64,000 nucleotides of DNA from Dissulfurispira thermophila (GCF_014701235.1 NZ_AP022873.1:1798001-1862000); one strand, 5' to 3'. Counted from the stretch's first letter, positions 34,262-44,247 are shown. Notes: a model not told the origin generated them from the sequence alone. Made by a program: numbers and translations.

Positions 34262-34707
34262 TTCACCATTCCTTTGATTATATCCATCTTACCAATTATA
34301 CCCTTAACCTTTTTGCCCTCTACAACGGGAATGAGGTGCACCTTTTTATCAGACATTATAGTAGCTATGCCTTCCACAGGAGTTTCTTCTGAAACTGTAA
34401 TAACATCCTTTATACATATATCTGCAACTGTAACTGCAGCCATTTTCCTTATTTCTTTCTCTATTTTACTCGGGCTCTCAAGCATTATAAAAGCATCAAA
34501 TAGTCGCACTACGGTCGGGATATGAAGTCTTTTATTCTGGCTGATAAGGTCATTTTCTGTAACAATACCTGTTATATCACCATTGTCATCTACTACAGGC
34601 GCACCACTGATTTTTCTTTCTATAAATATATGTGCCAGTTCTTCAATAGTGGTAGCAGGTTTAACTGTTATAACATCCCTTGTCATTATATCTTTTGCTT
34701 TTAGCAT
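34258..34707 (-). CDS. Two-CBS-domain protein
   Basis: 149 residues made of a Bateman pair. The first CBS has AKDIMTRDVITVKPATTIEE and GITGIVTENDLI; the second has VADICIKDVITVSEETPVEG and KVKGIIGKMDIIKGMVK. Such proteins bind adenine nucleotides and regulate partners, but there is no attached effector. The stop overlaps the probable tsaE start by four bases. It is unrelated by position to the CBS-GGDEF protein of the island. Confidence 0.88.
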   Translation of the reverse strand: MLKAKDIMTRDVITVKPATTIEELAHIFIERKISGAPVVDDNGDITGIVTENDLISQNKRLHIPTVVRLFDAFIMLESPSKIEKEIRKMAAVTVADICIKDVITVSEETPVEGIATIMSDKKVHLIPVVEGKKVKGIIGKMDIIKGMVK

Positions 34708-34760
34708 GGTATCTCCTTTGAGTTATCTTATGTGCATTTATTATAAACCACAAAGCCGTA

Positions 34761-35447
34761 TCAGACAATCCCTATAAATCCGCACTGTCTTCCTGTAGCC
34801 CCTTTTGCATATCTGTATGAATAATATTTTTCAGGAAGGCAAAATGTGCATTCACCTGACATCCATATATTATCTAACAGGACACCTGAAGAAATTGCCT
34901 GATATGTATTTGCAGTCGGCAAATCAATGCAATACTTCTCGCCCCTTTTTATAATATAATCCCCATTGCCCGTTACCCTGGTGACTGCCTCTATTACTTC
35001 ATAACCAACACCATAACAACACCACCTTATAGCAGGACCTGTAGCAACCATTATATCAGACGGTATAGAGTAAAACCTCTCAACCATTACCTCTATCGTC
35101 TTTTTCAAAATTCCCTCTGCAGTGCCTCTCCAGCCTGCATGAACAGCACCTACTACATGCGTTTTTTTATCATATAAAAGAATAGGCACACAGTCTGCCG
35201 TCTGGACACCAATTAAAATATCTTTCCTGTTAGTAATAACTGCATCAGCTATTTTCGGCTCAAGGCTATAATCCAATATCAAGACTTTATCTGTGTGTTT
35301 CTGGATAGGGAGATAGATATTATTTGGAGGTATATTAAATGCCTTTGATACAGCATCTATATTGCAACCCAATGTCCTTGTTGTAAAAAAGGCATTTACA
35401 AGAAACCCGCTGAAAATAGGAGGAGTTACAATTGGTTCATAGTTCAT
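34761..35447 (-). CDS. pgeF: Multicopper-oxidase-fold purine nucleosidase/phosphorylase, PgeF/YfiH family
   Basis: 228 residues from the ATG at 35447 (NYEPIVTPPIFSGF); an upstream ATG would add 25 residues overlapping the kinase gene. The family motifs are VQTADCVPIL, VGAVHAGWRGTAEGIL and WCCYGVG, with zinc-binding His and Cys residues. Members cleave purine nucleosides and have been linked to peptidoglycan editing. It ends downstream of the hybrid kinase operon. Confidence 0.9.
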   Translation of the reverse strand: MNYEPIVTPPIFSGFLVNAFFTTRTLGCNIDAVSKAFNIPPNNIYLPIQKHTDKVLILDYSLEPKIADAVITNRKDILIGVQTADCVPILLYDKKTHVVGAVHAGWRGTAEGILKKTIEVMVERFYSIPSDIMVATGPAIRWCCYGVGYEVIEAVTRVTGNGDYIIKRGEKYCIDLPTANTYQAISSGVLLDNIWMSGECTFCLPEKYYSYRYAKGATGRQCGFIGIV

Positions 35448-35499
35448 ATCCCTTGACCTTTTTACTATATACCATAAACTATTAACAATAAAATATGCA

Positions 35500-37731
35500 C
35501 TACCTTGCCATTGCCTCCTCAACCTTGCTTAGCAATTCTGTATGCTGAAAAGGCTTCTGAAGAAAACCTACTGCACCTGCCTCAAATAACTCATAAAAAT
35601 ACTGTTCCTCTCCATATCCAGTGCATATCAGCACCTTTGCATCAGGCTTTAGCGCCCGTATTTCTTTAAATGTCTGTCTGCCGCCCTTTTCAGGCATTAC
35701 CATGTCAAGTATAACAAGGTCTATCTTATCTTTACATTCATTAAACACCCTCACCCCTTCATTTCCATGTATAGCAAGGAGCACCTCATAATCATATGCC
35801 TCAAGGATATCCTTTCCAAGTTCTCTCACTACCTCCTCATCATCTATAAGGAGAATTGTTCCTTTTTTAGGTCTTTCATCTATCATGGCTTTGTCCCCCT
35901 TTTTTTCTTCTACTGTTCCGTCTCCTTTCGGAAGATATAGACGCACAGTAGTGCCAAGGCCCGGCTCGGAATAAACAGTTATATAACCTCCATGATTTTT
36001 TATTATGCCATAAACCATGGCAAGACCAAGTCCTGTTCCTTTACCAATACCTTTTGTTGTGTAGAAAGGTTCAAATATCTTTTTCTTTACATCAGCAGTC
36101 ATTCCAACACCTGTATCAGTAACACTCACGCGAACATATTCGCCAGGTGGGATCTGGAAATAATCAACGACTTTTTCATCATGGAGCAGATAAAATTCTG
36201 TTTTTATATAAAGCCTGCCACCTTCCGGCATTGCATCCCGTGCATTTATACAGAGATTCATAATCGCCTGATAAAGTTGATTGCTGTCTCCTTCAACAGG
36301 CGGGAGATTTTCCTCTGTTTCCACTACAATAGTTATACTCCTGTCAAATGTCTCCTTTAAAAATGACGCAAGTTCTTTCACAAGGTCATTGACTGACAAT
36401 TTTGTCATTACATATTTGCCTTTTCTCGCAAAACCAAGAAGTTGCTGTGCAAGATTTGCAGCCCTTGATGCTGATTTCTCTATTGTATCTATATACTTAT
36501 ACATCTTGTCTGTCTCTGGCACGGTACTCTTTAGCAATGATGCATAGCCAAGAACACCTGTTAGAATATTATTAAAATCGTGGGCAATACCGCCTGCCAA
36601 CATTCCGAGACTGTCAAGCTTTTGGGTCTGAATAAGGGTTTCCTCAAGTCTCTTTTTTTCTGTTATATCAACAAAATAACCATCAAATCCTATAACTTCA
36701 CCATGTTCATCAAACTCAGGATATACACTCATAATCACAATAAGCTCATTACCGTCTTTACCCATAAGCCTCTCTTCTAAATTTTTCATGCCCCCTGCAG
36801 ATAAGACCTTTTGCAACCTCAGTCCTTCCATGTCAGAACTAAATAACCCGCAAAATCTATTTGCACCACCGCAGAGTTCATCGAATTTCCTGTTCGTCTC
36901 AATTATATTGCCATCTTTATCAAGCCTGAAAATAGCATGTTCAACCCTCTCAAAAAGATCTCTTATCTTCTTTTCAGACTCCATTATTCTTGACTCTCTA
37001 TCCTTTATTGCAGATGTCATTCTGTTAAATTCCACAGCTAATTCACCAATCTCATCACCGGTGGGCTTTATCTGTATCTCGGTATAATCTCCCTCTTTTA
37101 TTCTCCTTACAGCATTAGAAAGCACAGATAGTGGGCGGGTGGCTATTGTAATCAAAAAATAGACAATAAAACTGCTGCTTACAGTAAAAATCAATGCAAG
37201 CACAACTCCCCTTGCAACTATTTTGTTTTCCATCTCCTTTATAGCAGCTTTAGAGAATCCTATCCTTACCCATCCTATGTGATCTATGGTCTGTTTTAAG
37301 GCGTCTTCTTGAAATATGCCTATATCCTCTGATGCCCTTATTGTATATACAGGTGCATAAAAAATAAAAAAGTCCCTTTCCTCAAAAAATGACAGCGGAA
37401 AATTGGAAGACAGTTGAGGAAGTCTTTCTGGGAACAGACTGCCTTCGTGTATCAATAGATTTTCTTTTTTATCATAAAAAGATACAAATGCAACATCAGG
37501 AGAGTTTCTTATAAATGCTGCGGTTTTTTTTAGAAGTTCTGCATTTTCAGAAATGATGGGCAATTCAACCGTCTTGCTTGCCAATGTGGTTACAACCTCA
37601 GACCTTTTTATAATCTCTTTCCTTGATATTTCTTTTTCTGTCTTTATTGCTTCATAGGTATATACCATTGACACGAAAATGAGTATCGAAATCATCAAAA
37701 AAAGCGCCTTTGCCCTGAATGTCAATCTCAT
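35500..37731 (-). CDS. Membrane hybrid sensor histidine kinase with receiver
   Basis: 743 residues. TM1 spans 9-27, a periplasmic sensor region about 30-170 and TM2 about 173-195. HAMP (IATRPLSVLSNAV) follows, then a PAS domain (about 255-365). The HisKA domain has GGIAHDFNNILTGVLGYASLL and HATPase has NARDAMPEGG, DTGVGM and GKGTGLGLAMVYG. The C-terminal receiver has ILLIDDEEVV, LVILDMVMPEKGG and FLQKPF. It overlaps the binding-protein gene by four bases, so the periplasmic binding protein is the likely ligand presenter. No DNA-binding output is encoded here; the receiver ends the chain. Confidence 0.93.
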   Translation of the reverse strand: MRLTFRAKALFLMISILIFVSMVYTYEAIKTEKEISRKEIIKRSEVVTTLASKTVELPIISENAELLKKTAAFIRNSPDVAFVSFYDKKENLLIHEGSLFPERLPQLSSNFPLSFFEERDFFIFYAPVYTIRASEDIGIFQEDALKQTIDHIGWVRIGFSKAAIKEMENKIVARGVVLALIFTVSSSFIVYFLITIATRPLSVLSNAVRRIKEGDYTEIQIKPTGDEIGELAVEFNRMTSAIKDRESRIMESEKKIRDLFERVEHAIFRLDKDGNIIETNRKFDELCGGANRFCGLFSSDMEGLRLQKVLSAGGMKNLEERLMGKDGNELIVIMSVYPEFDEHGEVIGFDGYFVDITEKKRLEETLIQTQKLDSLGMLAGGIAHDFNNILTGVLGYASLLKSTVPETDKMYKYIDTIEKSASRAANLAQQLLGFARKGKYVMTKLSVNDLVKELASFLKETFDRSITIVVETEENLPPVEGDSNQLYQAIMNLCINARDAMPEGGRLYIKTEFYLLHDEKVVDYFQIPPGEYVRVSVTDTGVGMTADVKKKIFEPFYTTKGIGKGTGLGLAMVYGIIKNHGGYITVYSEPGLGTTVRLYLPKGDGTVEEKKGDKAMIDERPKKGTILLIDDEEVVRELGKDILEAYDYEVLLAIHGNEGVRVFNECKDKIDLVILDMVMPEKGGRQTFKEIRALKPDAKVLICTGYGEEQYFYELFEAGAVGFLQKPFQHTELLSKVEEAMAR

Positions 37732-38609
37732 GGATATACCCTTTTTACCTTCCTCAGAAGTTCTTGTGAGATGTGTATACCCATTTTCTTAGCTGTGTTT
37801 ATATTTATGTAAATATCAAACTCTCGAGAAGGAGAAGGTGGTAATGTCCCCATATCTATTCCATTGAGTGCCTTTGATGCCTTCTCTGCAATCTGTCTTC
37901 CAACATTTACAGGATTAAATGTAATAGACATGAGCGCACCATATTTCACATGCTTTTCTGAAATACCGAGTATAGGTATATTTTTTCTGAATGCAGATAA
38001 AAAGACCTCTTCTACAGTTGTGTCGGTAAGCAGTCTCACATCAGGTAAAAGCAAAATAGCACCAACTGAATCAACTTGTTTTACAGCGTTTACAAATTCA
38101 AAAGAGCTCCTCACATTATAAGCAGCCACCTGTGGACTGGCAGTTCCATCGAGTATCCTCATCAAGTCTCGGCTGCCTACAACAGCTATTCGCTTAATTT
38201 GAGGCAGATAACTATTAACAATATCAATATACTCCTTCACAGGCGTTGCCATATAAACACCTGTTGTATTCGGTCTGTCAATCTCAGGAGGAACTATGAC
38301 AAGGTCATAGATCACTGCAATGGATGATGGCAGTTTAAGTGCCTCTCCAAGTGCCTCACTTCCAAGTGCTACCACAACACTTGCATCCTCATTCTCTACA
38401 ATATCTCTTAATCTGCCTTTAACACCAGAAGGAGAGTATATTTTTATAGGTGAGCCTAACCTTTCTCTTATGCCGGATATAATCTCGATTACAGGCCTTA
38501 GATTAGTATCGCCAACAACAATCACATCTGCTGATTCACAGATAGAAACAGAAAAAAAAACAATATATGCGGCAGCCAAAAAAGATGCAAAAGATTTAAT
38601 ATTATTCAT
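37728..38609 (-). CDS. ABC-type periplasmic binding protein (ABC_sub_bind/TrpX-like)
   Basis: 293 residues with a signal peptide (residues 5-25). The remaining two-lobed periplasmic fold belongs to the group typified by TrpX/YnjB-like ABC_sub_bind proteins (GVKGRLRDIV, VVALGSEALGEAL, GVYMATPVKEYID, GISEKHVKYGALMSITFNPVNVGRQIAEKA). No ABC permease or ATPase is encoded nearby. It lies between a TonB receptor and a membrane kinase with 4-base junctions, so a sensory role is likely. Confidence 0.85.
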   Translation of the reverse strand: MNNIKSFASFLAAAYIVFFSVSICESADVIVVGDTNLRPVIEIISGIRERLGSPIKIYSPSGVKGRLRDIVENEDASVVVALGSEALGEALKLPSSIAVIYDLVIVPPEIDRPNTTGVYMATPVKEYIDIVNSYLPQIKRIAVVGSRDLMRILDGTASPQVAAYNVRSSFEFVNAVKQVDSVGAILLLPDVRLLTDTTVEEVFLSAFRKNIPILGISEKHVKYGALMSITFNPVNVGRQIAEKASKALNGIDMGTLPPSPSREFDIYININTAKKMGIHISQELLRKVKRVYP

Positions 38610-38613
38610 TGCA

Positions 38614-40146
38614 TTAAAATTTATACCTCACGCTTACTAAAGCAGAAATTCCTTCCCTCGGAAAGTCATTAGGTATAAGTTGTAAAGAACCTGATGTATC
38701 AGGATCTCTATATCTCTTGTCCAGCAAATTATAAATTGTACCTTTTATCTCGAGTCCTCTATAGATATTTTTAGCAATCAGAGTTAAATCCACAGTAGCA
38801 TATGAAGGCATCTTTGACCTCGTATCTCCCGGAGCCCTCGGTCTTGAGCCTGTCCATAAAACATCGATATGTGAATTTATATACTTTGAAAGTTCATAGT
38901 TCAAACTTGCGGTTGCCCTCTGGGAAGGCACATTTGGCAGTCTTTCATTTGTATCAGAGTCTTTTGGTTCCTGATATGTATAACTCAATTTCCAATAATT
39001 CGAAGATGTATAGTTTCCCCTCATCTCTATCTCTATGCCCTTGACATCTGCGCCTCCCTTATTTGCATATTTCGGGGTAGGTGTTATTGACGTATCTCTG
39101 ACAATAAGGTCATCAATCTTATTGTAAAAATAGTTCGCATCAATCCTGAAATTGTCCGTAAATCTATATCCCACACCTGCTTCGTATGTATTTATCTTTT
39201 CTGGTTTGAGACCCGGATTACCTAAAACAGTAGGATTATTTGCATTGTATAATTCAATAAAGTTGGGCGCCCTAAATGCCTGTCCATAGAGGAGTTTAAG
39301 CTCTGCATTTTTCACAAAACCCCATACGACACCCATTCGTGGATTAAAGGCATCCTTGAAGTCGCTGTAATGGTCATATCTGACTCCAGCAGTAACATTC
39401 AAGTTGTCTCTTATCTCCCATTCATCCTGAATAAAGGCTGCCCATACCTCCCTTTTTGCATCTTTATTAAAATTTGCCCATGAGGTTACATCCTGAAAGG
39501 AGCCGAGGGGAAGAAGGTCTGCTGTAGCTGTTCTTGGATCATAGTTTATATGCATCTTTACATCAAACTGTCTTATATTCTCATACAGGCCGCCGACTAT
39601 CAGGTGATTATTCTCAGACAGCTTGTACTCAAATTGAAGCTCCGTACCGAGCGTCCTGTTTTTCAGGAGCGCTCTTGCAAATGCACCATCAGGAAATGTG
39701 CCTGCTGTTGATGTAAATCCCTCAGGAAAAAGCTCCACCCTTGCGTCCTGTTCAAACTGGTCAAAATACAACCTGACTTGTGCAGAAAGGTTATCCATGA
39801 TTGTTTGGCTATAACTTAATTCATTCCAGAAATTGGTAAATCTCAAAGAATTTTCATCTGTAAGGGCATAGGAAATGCCGAATGCGCCATGGTTTTTCTT
39901 TATATATTGTCCTTTAAAACTCAGGTTGCCGTATAAGGCCTTTAAAAAGATATCGGTCTTCTCAAGGTGCAGGTCAGCTTTTCCGGGAGCCATTGTAATC
40001 GAAGGCTGCGTTGCTGAAAGGCGATCACTCTCTATCAGAAGTTTCAGGCCGTCTGCATTTATATAATCAACAGCACCCGAGATTTGAAACTCACCCAATG
40101 ACTTGCCGCCGAGGACATTGAACTTTTTGGTATCAAAAACTTCCAC
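38614..40146 (-). pseudogene. TonB-dependent receptor, C-terminal beta-barrel part (frameshifted)
   Basis: 510 codons of outer-membrane barrel: DIFLKALYGNLSFKGQY, GVRYDHYSDFKDAFNPRMG, LLYGQAFRAPNFIELYNA, GLKPEKINTYEAGVGYRF and the terminal aromatic SALVSVRYKF expected for BAM recognition. The reading frame joins the plug domain encoded upstream if one T is removed from a T5 run at 40135-40139 (gene strand). The GTG at 40146 could serve as a start, but the product would lack signal and plug. The ligand is unknown; the operon with a binding protein and kinase suggests regulated uptake. Confidence 0.82.
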
Positions 40147-40729
40147 CTGTAGCAGATATATCTATACCTTTTATATCATCCGCATCCTTTGTAACTATAT
40201 TTATAACAGCCGCAAAGGCATTTGCCCCATAAAGGGCAGAGCCGGGACCTCTGATTATCTCTATCTGCTTTATATTTTCAAGGGCAAGGTTATATATATA
40301 TGCAAGGACGCTTCCTCTGTAGGTTTCATTCAATCTGTGTCCATCAATCATTACCATGATTTTCTCGGTTACTGTTGTCCTGATACCCCTCACCTCAACC
40401 ATATACCACCCGTACTCATTTATGGATACCCCTATCCCTGTGACCATCTTCAACACATCCATGAGATTCCTTGCACCCATATTTTTTATCTCTTCTGCTG
40501 TTATAACTGATGCAATTGCAGGGGCCTTTCTTACAGAGATTGGCCGTTTTGTTGCAACCACAAGGTCTTTTTCCTCATAAAATAAAAGCAATTCTTCTTT
40601 TGTGGTGTATTTTGATATTTGTGTACGTTTTATTTCAGAGGTGGATTCATCTAATGTTTCTACTGCAATGCTGATGCCGGGAAGTAGTAAAGTAAAAATT
40701 ACTGACAAAAACCACAATACTACTGACAT
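40133..40729 (-). pseudogene. TonB-dependent receptor, N-terminal signal and plug part (frameshifted)
   Basis: 198 residues from ATG 40729 (signal peptide SVVLWFLSVIFTLLLPGIS; AGGGGGG just upstream). They include a TonB-box-like segment EEKDLVVATKRP and the plug domain: APAIASVITAEEIKNMGARN, VEVRGIRTT, EIIRGPGSALYGANAFAAVI. The frame ends in SATGGSF and stop; one base fewer in the following T5 run continues as DTKKFNVLGGKSLG in the barrel frame. Signal, plug and barrel together would give about 705 residues, normal for the family. Dead gene or sequence error cannot be separated. Confidence 0.82.
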
Positions 40730-40745
40730 TGCCCCCCTGAAGATT

Positions 40746-41159
40746 TTATTTATTAAACAGTATGGCAAGTAAGACTGTTATCCATGTAGTTATCTGAATC
40801 CCGACTATCCAGCGGAAATTTGTGTATATCTCTTTTCTCATGAGATCTATTGCCATCTCAAGTTTATCTATCCTTTGATTAAGTTCTTCTCTATTTTTGT
40901 CTATCTTCTGATTAAGGGATTCGTTTACTTTGTCTATCTTTTGATTGAGTTCCTCTCTAAAATTGTCTATCTTTTTTTCAAGTTTTTCATTAGTTCTATC
41001 TATTTTCTGCTCAAGGTCTTCTTTATTTCTGTCACCTTTATCCTCAAGAAGTGTAAGTTTTACGCTTATTGATTCAAAAAATTTCGCACCAATATTTAAA
41101 TGCTCATCTATTCTGCCTTCAAGTCTTGCAACCCTTTCTTCTAATTCAAGTGTTGGCAT
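40746..41159 (-). CDS. Coiled-coil protein with C-terminal membrane helix
   Basis: 137 residues. The N-terminal half has LEERVARLEGRIDEHL. The middle is a strikingly regular coiled coil with 11-residue units (KIDRTNEKLEK, KIDNFREELNQ, KIDKVNESLNQ, KIDKNREELNQ). A C-terminal transmembrane helix spans about 113-135. Architecture is like the small tail-anchored protein at 9317. It lies immediately upstream of the TonB receptor gene (16 bases). Function is unknown. Confidence 0.72.
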   Translation of the reverse strand: MPTLELEERVARLEGRIDEHLNIGAKFFESISVKLTLLEDKGDRNKEDLEQKIDRTNEKLEKKIDNFREELNQKIDKVNESLNQKIDKNREELNQRIDKLEMAIDLMRKEIYTNFRWIVGIQITTWITVLLAILFNK

Positions 41160-41206
41160 GGAAATCCCCTTTAATAAAAATCTAATACAATACTATCATA
41201 AAAATA

Positions 41207-42757
41207 TCAACCTTGCAACTTTAAAAATGCATCAGGCAAGAAGCCAATAATATCCGATGCAATCAAAGAATGTTCTCCAATTGACTCTGCTGCAATATCT
41301 CCTGCAAGCCCATGCATATAAACACCAAACAAAGACGCATTCTGAGGATTCAATCCTTGCCCAAGCAAAGAGGCAATAATTCCTGTTAAGACATCTCCTG
41401 AGCCTGCTGTGGCCATACCCGGATTTCCTGTTGTATTTATAAAGACACTGCCTTCGGGATTTGCAACAATCGTAGGTGTTCCTTTTAATACAAGATATGC
41501 CCCTGTTTCTTTTGAAAATGCTCTTGCAATATCGATTCTATTTTTTCGTACTTCCATTGACCATTGACCCTTGGTACTTGACGCTGATAAAAGCCTCGCC
41601 ATTTCACCGGTATGAGGCGTAAGAATAACAGGTGACTTTGCCTTTGTTAAGATTTTTCTTGGCACGCCCTCTGCTATTGAATTTATTCCATCTGCATCTA
41701 TCACAAGCGGAACAGTTGATTTTTGAATAAGCTCTGTCATAACTCTTTCCATGTCAGATGAAACTCCGATACCAGGACCAACTGCAATGGCATCGATCTT
41801 GCCAGCAATAAATTTCAGAATGACATCTACTGCCTTTAATGAGATCACACCTCTACCATCGTCAGGAAGAGGTAAGGTCATTTCCTCTGTAACCCTATCT
41901 TGAAAAACATTCGCCAATGATTCTGGAACAGCCAAAGTTACGAGACCCGAACCACTTCTGAGACATGCCTTTGCAGTCATCAGTGCAGCACCTGTTTTAC
42001 CTTTAGAGCCTGCTATAACTAAAACATGCCCATAATCACCTTTATGAGAATTTATATATCTTGCAGGGATAAGGCTTGATGCTGTTTGACTGTTGATAAG
42101 ATTTACTTTAAGAACCTCAGAACATATCAACTCGGCTGGGAATCCTATATCTTCAACAAATAATTTGCCTGAATATTCAGCACCGGGATGAAGAAAATGT
42201 CCCACCTTTGGTAAACCAAATGTAACAGTAATATCAGCCATTATTGCCTCTCCAAGAATCTCCCCTGTATCTGAAGAAACGCCAGATGGAATATCAACTG
42301 CAACGACAGGAACACCTGAAGCATTGATAAATGCAAAGACCTCTATAAGATTTCCTTTTACATAGCGGCTGAGACCTGTACCAAATATTGCATCAATTAC
42401 AACAGCACCATGTATATCTCTTTCATTTATTGAATCCCTGAACTCAATGGGAATGCCAAATTTTTTAGCAATCTGATATTGTGTATTACAATCAGCACTC
42501 AATGCATTCTTCTTTGCAAATATTAATACATTAACCTTAAATCCCCAATTATGCAGATTCCTTGCAGCAACTATTCCGTCTCCACCATTATTGCCGCCTC
42601 CGCAAAGGATAACTATCTTTTTATCTGGATAGAATTCCTTTACTTTTAGAGCAACTGCAAGCCCAGCCCTCTCCATGAGAACAAGACCTGGAATGCCATA
42701 GTCCTCTATGGTAATTCTGTCAATCTCTCGCATTTCTTGACCAGTGGCAACCTTCAT
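41207..42757 (-). CDS. nnr: Bifunctional NAD(P)H-hydrate repair enzyme (epimerase + ADP/ATP-dependent dehydratase)
   Basis: 516 residues from ATG 42757 (KVATGQEMREID is the usual family start; an earlier ATG would overlap the upstream gene). Residues 1-215 are the YjeF_N epimerase (GGGNNGGDGIVAARNL, VDIPSGVSSDTGE). Residues about 230-516 are the ribokinase-like dehydratase (HKGDYGHVLVIAGSKGKTGAA, AVGPGIG, LTPHTGEMARLL, AGSGDVLTGIIASLLGQG). It repairs damaged NADHX and NADPHX. An in-frame heptamer array (41556-41590) encodes SASSTKGQWSMEV in the second domain. Confidence 0.94.
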   Translation of the reverse strand: MKVATGQEMREIDRITIEDYGIPGLVLMERAGLAVALKVKEFYPDKKIVILCGGGNNGGDGIVAARNLHNWGFKVNVLIFAKKNALSADCNTQYQIAKKFGIPIEFRDSINERDIHGAVVIDAIFGTGLSRYVKGNLIEVFAFINASGVPVVAVDIPSGVSSDTGEILGEAIMADITVTFGLPKVGHFLHPGAEYSGKLFVEDIGFPAELICSEVLKVNLINSQTASSLIPARYINSHKGDYGHVLVIAGSKGKTGAALMTAKACLRSGSGLVTLAVPESLANVFQDRVTEEMTLPLPDDGRGVISLKAVDVILKFIAGKIDAIAVGPGIGVSSDMERVMTELIQKSTVPLVIDADGINSIAEGVPRKILTKAKSPVILTPHTGEMARLLSASSTKGQWSMEVRKNRIDIARAFSKETGAYLVLKGTPTIVANPEGSVFINTTGNPGMATAGSGDVLTGIIASLLGQGLNPQNASLFGVYMHGLAGDIAAESIGEHSLIASDIIGFLPDAFLKLQG

Positions 42758-42771
42758 TCCCAGATATACCT

Positions 42772-43197
42772 CTATGGCTTTATTCCTGTCTGCATATACC
42801 ACGGAGTCTCTGTAGGCTTTTGAAAACCACAGAGCTTATATATGTAATCACTTACCTGCTCAGCAGTAAAAGGTCTGATGAGGACTCCACTCACAATCTT
42901 TGATTGAATAAGTCCGACTATCTCCTCTTTAGTCGTCCCGGAAGATGCTATGAGGAGAATTTTTAAAGAAGGCTTGTCTTTTTTTATCTCCTTTGCAAAA
43001 TCAATAGTTGATTCATCACCAATAACAGAGTCAAGGATTACAGCACAGCAGTTCTCTATATCTCCAAGAACCATTCCGAGTTGTCTCGTGTTATCGAGAT
43101 ACCTAATATTTATCTGGCTCTCGAATTCTCTCAATGCCCAGCTTATTGGATGAACAATATCCTTTTTCACACACACTAAAACAGATTTCTTTGCCAT
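42772..43197 (-). CDS. Degenerate receiver-like protein
   Basis: 141 residues with the alternating pattern of a receiver: VLVCVKKDI, AVILDSVIGDESTI with a possible acceptor Asp, KILLIASSGTTKEE, VSGVLIRPFTAEQV. The acidic pair after strand 1 is absent and the conserved Lys before Pro is Arg, so normal phosphorylation is doubtful. No output domain is attached. It is placed between panB (10 bases) and nnr in the same direction. Its partner is unknown. Confidence 0.72.
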   Translation of the reverse strand: MAKKSVLVCVKKDIVHPISWALREFESQINIRYLDNTRQLGMVLGDIENCCAVILDSVIGDESTIDFAKEIKKDKPSLKILLIASSGTTKEEIVGLIQSKIVSGVLIRPFTAEQVSDYIYKLCGFQKPTETPWYMQTGIKP

Positions 43198-43207
43198 TAA
43201 TGCACCT

Positions 43208-44002
43208 CTAAAAAGATTGTTCTTTTCCAGGAAACAAGCCCTTTTCGACCTCTTCCTTATACTGCCTTATTGCATCCAATGCATCACCTTTAAGATTTGC
43301 ATACCTTTTAACAAACTTTGGAACAAACCTCTCGAATAATCCAAGCACATCGTGTATGACCAAGACCTGTCCGTTGCAGTATGCTCCAGCACCTATACCG
43401 ATTGTTGGTATTGTCAGGTCTTCTGTTATCTGCAATGCAAGACCTGCAGGGATTGCCTCAAGAATTATAGAAAATGCTCCTGCATCCTGAAGCATCTTTG
43501 CATCTTCTAATAGCCTCTTTGCTGCATCCTCTGTCCTGCCCTGCACCTTATATCCTCCCATCCTGTGAACAGCCTGTGGAGTAAGACCAATATGCGCAAT
43601 AACAGGAATCTCTGCCTTTGTCATTGCCTCAACTTTATCAGCTACTTCCCTTCCACCTTCTATCTTTACAGCCTGCGCACCAGCTTCTTTAATAAATCTT
43701 CCTGCATTCCTTATTGCCTCTTCGATACTTACCTGATATGAAAGATAAGGCATATCAGCTACAACCATAGCCCTCTTTGCCGCCCTCGAAACCATCCTTG
43801 TGTGATATATCATTTCCTCCATTGTTACAGGAAGGGTGTTATCAAGCCCCTGAACAACCATTGCCAGTGAATCGCCCACTAATATCGCATCTATTCCTGC
43901 CTCATCAACAATCTGCGCAAAAGGGTAATCATATGCAGTAAGCATGGTGATCTTATGTCCTTCTTGTTTCTTCTTAAAAAAATCATTAATCGTAACTTTC
44001 AT
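43208..44002 (-). CDS. panB: 3-methyl-2-oxobutanoate hydroxymethyltransferase
   Basis: PanB makes ketopantoate, the first committed step of pantothenate synthesis. 264 residues of normal length: [54 protein letters not shown] and [19 protein letters not shown]. No panC or panD lies in the window. It is preceded by a repeat-rich 245-base gap. Confidence 0.96.
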   Translation of the reverse strand: MKVTINDFFKKKQEGHKITMLTAYDYPFAQIVDEAGIDAILVGDSLAMVVQGLDNTLPVTMEEMIYHTRMVSRAAKRAMVVADMPYLSYQVSIEEAIRNAGRFIKEAGAQAVKIEGGREVADKVEAMTKAEIPVIAHIGLTPQAVHRMGGYKVQGRTEDAAKRLLEDAKMLQDAGAFSIILEAIPAGLALQITEDLTIPTIGIGAGAYCNGQVLVIHDVLGLFERFVPKFVKRYANLKGDALDAIRQYKEEVEKGLFPGKEQSF

Positions 44003-44009
44003 GCCTGGG

Positions 44010-44240
44010 CACCTCTTTTGTCATTGCGAACCGAAGTTGCAAGCGGAGCGAAGCAAACCTATTAGAGATTGCCACGGGCTTCGCCCTTGCAACGACCTTT
44101 CAGGTCGATTTGCTAAGCTTGTCCCGAACAGAGTAAGGAATCTCGCTATCCGAGTTCCCTCGCTTTGCCCGGTGCCGCTACTGCTCCTCGTACCGATGTC
44201 CCAAGAAAATCGCAGACTTTCTTGGGTGCGAATGACATTG
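44010..44240. repeat. Multi-hairpin dispersed element between recJ and panB
   Basis: This gap is clearly richer in G and C than the flanking genes. It contains tcattgcgaaccgaagttgc and gcgaagcaa motifs typical of the tcattgcgag(c)-gcaatctc intergenic repeats found in many genomes. Short hairpins include GGGCttcGCCC (44088-44098) and CGACCTttcAGGTCG. It ends in a member of the palindrome family (gtcccaagaaaatcgcagac..., 44198-44228). No credible gene is seen. Confidence 0.6.
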
Positions 44241-44247
44241 GAATTTT

